Below are positions 7,233 through 9,822 of a stretch of DNA of 9,822 bases, in pieces (the stretch's first letter is position 1; each line of letters begins with the position of its first letter). Made by a program: the position numbers and the translations under genes. Origin of the DNA: an uncultured Chromatiaceae bacterium (lineage in GTDB: Bacteria; Pseudomonadota; Gammaproteobacteria; Enterobacterales; Alteromonadaceae); the NCBI GenBank assembly GCA_946482325.1, contig CAMLRA010000153.1, forward strand, positions 1 to 9,822. The letters run 5' to 3'. The notes under the pieces were generated by a model. It had not been told where the DNA came from. It saw only the letters and a program-made list of their open reading frames with translations, and did not search any database.

Positions 7233-8732
7233 TTAACCTAAACAGAAATTGATAAAACTCTGATGCGGCGGCAAGCGGTTGACCGTGACCTGCATCACCG
7301 CTTTAAGATTATCCAGCAGCTCTTTTAGCGCCTTTTCATCAATGGCGTTGGCCATGCTGTGATAATCTGCCGGGATCACCCCTTGACCTATCATCACCTG
7401 CTGCCAGGCAATCTCGGAGAATAGTTCGTCCTGCTCGCGCTGTACCATGCCTGTTTCGCGGAACATCGCCATTTTGCGGCGCAGGGTTTCCGGCACGTCC
7501 ATTCTTGCGCAGTCCAGCCAATACTGGCTGTCGGTTCGTTCGTTCAGCTTGTAATGCAGAATAATAAAATCGCGGATTTGTTCGAATTCAATCTGCGATA
7601 AGCGGTTGAACTCGTCGCGCATCGCCGGCGAAATGCCGTTGTTCGGGAAAAACTTTAATAACCGCAACACACCAGATTGAATCAGGTGAATACTGGTCGA
7701 CTCCAGCGGTTCGAGAAAACCACTGGATAAACCGATACTAACCACGTTATGGCTCCATTGTTTGCGGCGCCGTCCGGTTTTAAAGGAAATTTTGCGAGGC
7801 TCAGCCAAAGGTTCACCATCGAGGTTGGCCAATAAAGTCGCTTTGGCCTCTTCATCGCTGCAATATTTCGATGAATAAACAAAGCCATTGCCGATGCGGT
7901 GTTGCAGCGGGATGCGCCATTGCCAGCCTTTGGCATGAGCGATAGATTTGGTATACGGCGTGATGGGCTCAACCGAGGCACAAGGCACAGCCAGCGCACT
8001 GTCGGCTGGCAACCAGTGGCTCCAGTCTTCATATCCGGTGTTTAAGGTTTTTTCGATCAACAGCGCATGTAAGCCACTGCAATCTATAAATAAATCGCCG
8101 TGGACCTGCTCACCGTTTTGCAGCACCAACGTTGCCACATCGCCTTTGTCCGCATGGCGCAGCACCTGACTGACTTTGCCTTCGATACGCCGCACACCAA
8201 GGTTCTCACTGAACTGACGTAAAAACTGCGCATACAGCCCGGCATCAAAATGATAGGCATAAGACAAACCGGGCAGATTCACACCGTCGATTTTCGCCAG
8301 ATGGCCAAACTTATGTTGCACCGCCGCCTGATAAGCCAGCGAAAAATCCCAGAAATCATAAGGCATGCCGAGTTTTTGGCTGCGCACCCAAAAATGATGG
8401 AAATTACAGCTGGGGAATTCTTTCCCAATACTGCCAAAGGCATGCATGTAGCGGTCACCAATCTGCCGCCAGTTTTCAAACTCAATGCCGAGTTTAATGG
8501 TGCCTTTTGTGGCGCGGACAAAGGCTTTTTCATCAATACCAAGTGCCGCGTTAAAGGTCAAAATCGGCGGAATCGTCGCTTCGCCGACGCCGACGATGCC
8601 GATCTCATCACTTTCAACCAAAGTGATACGAATAGATTTACCCAGCAACTTCACTAACAGCGACGCTGAAATCCAGCCGGCAGTGCCGCCGCCTAAAATC
8701 ACTACCTCGCGCACCGGTCTATTTGCTTGCAT
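7233..8732 (-). CDS. Flavin-dependent tryptophan halogenase family protein
   Basis: Belongs to the flavin-dependent halogenase family (PrnA/RebH type), which uses FADH2, oxygen and halide to make HOCl or HOBr for aromatic halogenation. Numbered from the ATG at 8732: GGGTAGW FAD-binding loop at 14-20, GVGEATIP at 48-55, the conserved lysine K80 in IKLGIEFENW (equivalent to PrnA K79), WQWRIP at 270-275 (the WxWxIP halogenase signature) and FLEPLEST with E344 (equivalent to PrnA E346). All core catalytic residues are therefore kept. The 499 residues are slightly shorter than PrnA. ATG is preferred over the GTG one codon earlier, because GGAG stands five bases before the ATG but only two before the GTG. 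It sits between a TonB-dependent receptor and an alpha-amylase, an arrangement recurrent in Caulobacter-type sugar-uptake loci. No flavin reductase is nearby, and the substrate is unknown; free tryptophan is not established. Confidence 0.9.
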   Translation of the reverse strand: MQANRPVREVVILGGGTAGWISASLLVKLLGKSIRITLVESDEIGIVGVGEATIPPILTFNAALGIDEKAFVRATKGTIKLGIEFENWRQIGDRYMHAFGSIGKEFPSCNFHHFWVRSQKLGMPYDFWDFSLAYQAAVQHKFGHLAKIDGVNLPGLSYAYHFDAGLYAQFLRQFSENLGVRRIEGKVSQVLRHADKGDVATLVLQNGEQVHGDLFIDCSGLHALLIEKTLNTGYEDWSHWLPADSALAVPCASVEPITPYTKSIAHAKGWQWRIPLQHRIGNGFVYSSKYCSDEEAKATLLANLDGEPLAEPRKISFKTGRRRKQWSHNVVSIGLSSGFLEPLESTSIHLIQSGVLRLLKFFPNNGISPAMRDEFNRLSQIEFEQIRDFIILHYKLNERTDSQYWLDCARMDVPETLRRKMAMFRETGMVQREQDELFSEIAWQQVMIGQGVIPADYHSMANAIDEKALKELLDNLKAVMQVTVNRLPPHQSFINFCLG

Positions 8733-8772
8733 CACGACTCCGTTTTGTCACTGTACATCACCGAAAAGCTTG

Positions 8773-8822
8773 GGGTACCACGTACTGGGTACCACGTACT
8801 GGGTACCACGTACTGGGTACCA
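8773..8822. repeat. 14-bp tandem repeat, 3.6 copies
   Basis: The unit GGGTACCACGTACT occurs at 8773-8786, 8787-8800 and 8801-8814 without mismatch, followed by a partial copy GGGTACCA at 8815-8822. Thirteen bases of the unit recur separately at 8944-8956. Each unit holds the palindrome GGTACC and two GTAC words. Copy number may vary between strains by slippage. Confidence 0.95.
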
Positions 8823-8836
8823 AGTCCCTGCATGTT

Positions 8837-8857
8837 GCCATTTGCAGAGCAAATGGC
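8837..8857. other. Perfect 9-bp hairpin
   Basis: GCCATTTGC (8837-8845) and its exact complement GCAAATGGC (8849-8857) flank a 3-base loop. No T-tract follows on either strand, so it is not an intrinsic terminator. It shares the word CATTTGC with the 32-base direct repeats further along. Confidence 0.8.
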
Positions 8858-8861
8858 GTTC

Positions 8862-8904
8862 ATCAGGCGAAACGCCAGACTGTTGGCGTTTCGAAATCCC
8901 TGAT
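8862..8904. other. Bulged 16-bp hairpin
   Basis: CGAAACGCCA (8868-8877) pairs perfectly with TGGCGTTTCG (8884-8893) around a 6-base loop. After a 5-base bulge (8894-8898) the stem can extend by ATCAGG (8862-8867) with CCTGAT (8899-8904). A one-sided bulge in a GC-rich stem is reminiscent of REP-type elements. No T-tract follows. Confidence 0.75.
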
Positions 8905-8957
8905 TCACTGTACCCTATACCCTATACATCGCCACAAAGCTCTGGGTACCACGTACG

Positions 8958-9038
8958 TGCATTTGCGGCATACCGTACATCCTGTACATCGCCACAAACT
9001 GCTCCATGCATTTGCGGCATACCGTACATCCTGTACAT
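8958..9038. repeat. 32-bp direct repeat, two identical copies
   Basis: Positions 8958-8989 and 9007-9038 are identical over 32 bases at an offset of 49. Each copy begins TGCATTTGCGGCAT and ends CCTGTACAT. The second copy stops exactly where the T-tract of the receptor terminator begins (read on the minus strand). Confidence 0.95.
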
Positions 9039-9065
9039 AAAAAAAAGCCCCGAAACCGGGGCTTT
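9039..9065 (-). terminator. Intrinsic terminator of the TonB-dependent receptor gene
   Basis: On the minus strand a GCCCCG/CGGGGC stem (9047-9052 with 9057-9062, 4-base loop) is extended by A-T pairs and followed by eight T's (9039-9046). It begins 14 bases after the receptor stop codon. This is a textbook Rho-independent terminator, so the downstream halogenase and amylase need read-through or their own promoter. Confidence 0.93.
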
Positions 9066-9079
9066 GATTGTGGCAGAAA

Positions 9080-9822
9080 TTACAGCTTGTAGCTGAAGCC
9101 TAACAGGTAGGTTTTGCCGTATTGCTGATAGTCACGGATCTTCAGCGCGTCGCCTTGGGTTGATACAAATGGCTCGTCGCTTAAGTTCTGGCCTTGCAGG
9201 AAGATTGACAGACCGTCTAAATCTTTAAAGCCAGCTTCGCCAAAGTCGTAACCAATTTGTGCGTCAACGATAGTCTCGCCTTCGATATCCACTTGTTGTG
9301 TGTCGAAACCGATACCGTAGACGTCACCTTTAAAGTCGCCACGCTTACGGGCACTGACGCGGGCCTGGAAGCCATTGCGTTCAAAGAACGCCGTCGCAGA
9401 AATAATTTCTTTTGACAGGCCTGGCAGCTCGTAATCTTTACCCAGCGGGTCCTGGATGTCCTGGTCAACAATAGTGTAGCTTGCGATCAGACCAAAACCT
9501 TCCAGGATGTCGCTGACTGCACTCAGTGGAACAGTTGCAGAGAATTCAGTCCCTTGCAGTGTACCGCCACCACCGTTGACTTTACCTGAACCGGTCGCGC
9601 GTGAAGATGGTGGTACCTGACCAGTGCTTGGGTCCGCCACACCGGCTAAATCAACCTGATACTTACCGTCGAAGATCCACTCGTTCAGATCTTTCCAGAA
9701 ATAAGCCACAGAGAAATAACCTTCATCAGAGAAGTAGTTCTCGTACGACAGGTCGATACCCAGCGCTTCTTTAGGCTCCAGCAGCGGGTTACCACCACTG
9801 ACGCTCCAGTTGTTACCATTGC
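9080..9822 (-). CDS. TonB-dependent receptor, C-terminal part (runs off the window)
   Basis: Outer-membrane beta-barrel receptor that imports a ligand with TonB energy. Only the last 246 residues are visible; the frame stays open to the window end, so the start, plug and TonB box lie outside. The GTG at 9707-9709 is an internal valine, not a start. Signatures typical of the Caulobacter/Xanthomonas receptor family are SGGNPLLEPKEALGIDLSYE near the visible start, FSDEGYFSVAYFWKDL, the barrel strands LQGTEFSAT and IISATAFFER, and the closing QNLSDEP, then GKTYLLGFSYKL. Neighbouring amylase and halogenase genes suggest a maltodextrin-type ligand, by analogy with the Caulobacter maltose receptor; the visible part alone does not prove this. 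The last residue is Leu rather than the usual aromatic. A strong terminator follows 14 bases after the stop. Confidence 0.92.
   Translation of the reverse strand, partial: NGNNWSVSGGNPLLEPKEALGIDLSYENYFSDEGYFSVAYFWKDLNEWIFDGKYQVDLAGVADPSTGQVPPSSRATGSGKVNGGGGTLQGTEFSATVPLSAVSDILEGFGLIASYTIVDQDIQDPLGKDYELPGLSKEIISATAFFERNGFQARVSARKRGDFKGDVYGIGFDTQQVDIEGETIVDAQIGYDFGEAGFKDLDGLSIFLQGQNLSDEPFVSTQGDALKIRDYQQYGKTYLLGFSYKL

Larger units (their letters stand above)
8751..9038. repeat. Composite GTAC-rich repeat island between receptor and halogenase genes
   Basis: This covers most of the 344-base gap between the halogenase and the receptor. CTGTACAT marks both ends (8751-8758 and 9031-9038) and recurs at 8982-8989. 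Inside are a 14-base tandem repeat, two hairpins, a 7-base repeat ACCCTAT twice (8912-8925), three versions of a 14-mer (TACATCGCCACAAA at 8925-8938 and 8985-8998, degenerate at 8754-8767), and a 32-base direct repeat. GTAC occurs 15 times between 8753 and 9036, where about one is expected by chance. Open frames here read only the repeats and lack convincing starts, so no gene is called. No recognisable promoter was found, although the halogenase operon probably needs one here. It could be an intergenic mobile or REP-like element, or a cluster of protein-binding sites. Confidence 0.8.

Noticed and set aside
8773..9038. CRISPR array
   Set aside because: The repeats are contiguous 14-mers or only two 32-base copies with a 17-base gap. 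There is no series of regular unique spacers and no cas gene.
8723..9040. Open frames running through the repeat island on the plus strand (up to 203 codons)
   Set aside because: Their translations are only the nucleotide repeats read in frame (recurring GYHV, YRTSCT), they overlap the halogenase antisense, and they lack convincing ribosome sites.

Overview
The window looks like chromosomal DNA of a gammaproteobacterium. The codon use, the DusC-type dihydrouridine synthase, the Bcr/CflA transporter and the Caulobacter/Xanthomonas-type TonB-dependent receptor suggest an Alteromonadales or Chromatiales relative such as Rheinheimera or Alishewanella. The genus is inferred from general resemblance and was not tested.

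Layout: (1) 27-3352 holds unrelated genes: a Bcr/CflA family drug exporter (+), converging with a tRNA-dihydrouridine synthase (dusC, -), then a divergent periplasmic substrate-binding-like protein (+) followed by a 54-residue lysine-rich protein (+). (2) 3339-4533 on the minus strand holds a 74-residue CxxC protein followed by an endonuclease/exonuclease/phosphatase-fold enzyme. The EEP gene's 3' end overlaps the lysine-rich gene tail to tail by 14 bases. (3) 4619-9822 on the minus strand is a maltodextrin/starch-type uptake and degradation module. In transcription order it has a TonB-dependent outer-membrane receptor (C-terminal part only, running off the window), an intrinsic terminator, a 288-base repeat island, a flavin-dependent tryptophan-halogenase family protein, and a secreted GH13 alpha-amylase with a glucodextranase-type C-terminal domain.

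In region 3, the receptor would import oligosaccharides across the outer membrane and the amylase would cleave them in the periplasm or at the membrane. The halogenase-family protein is a recurrent but functionally unexplained companion of such receptors. The same receptor, halogenase, amylase order is known from the Caulobacter maltose locus (from memory). No LacI-type regulator, inner-membrane sugar transporter or flavin reductase is present in the window.

The most unusual stretch is 8751-9038, the only gap over 300 bases. It is a mosaic of short tandem repeats, 32-base direct repeats and two perfect hairpins, and it carries fifteen GTAC tetranucleotides in 284 bases. No tRNA, rRNA, CRISPR array or insertion sequence was seen.
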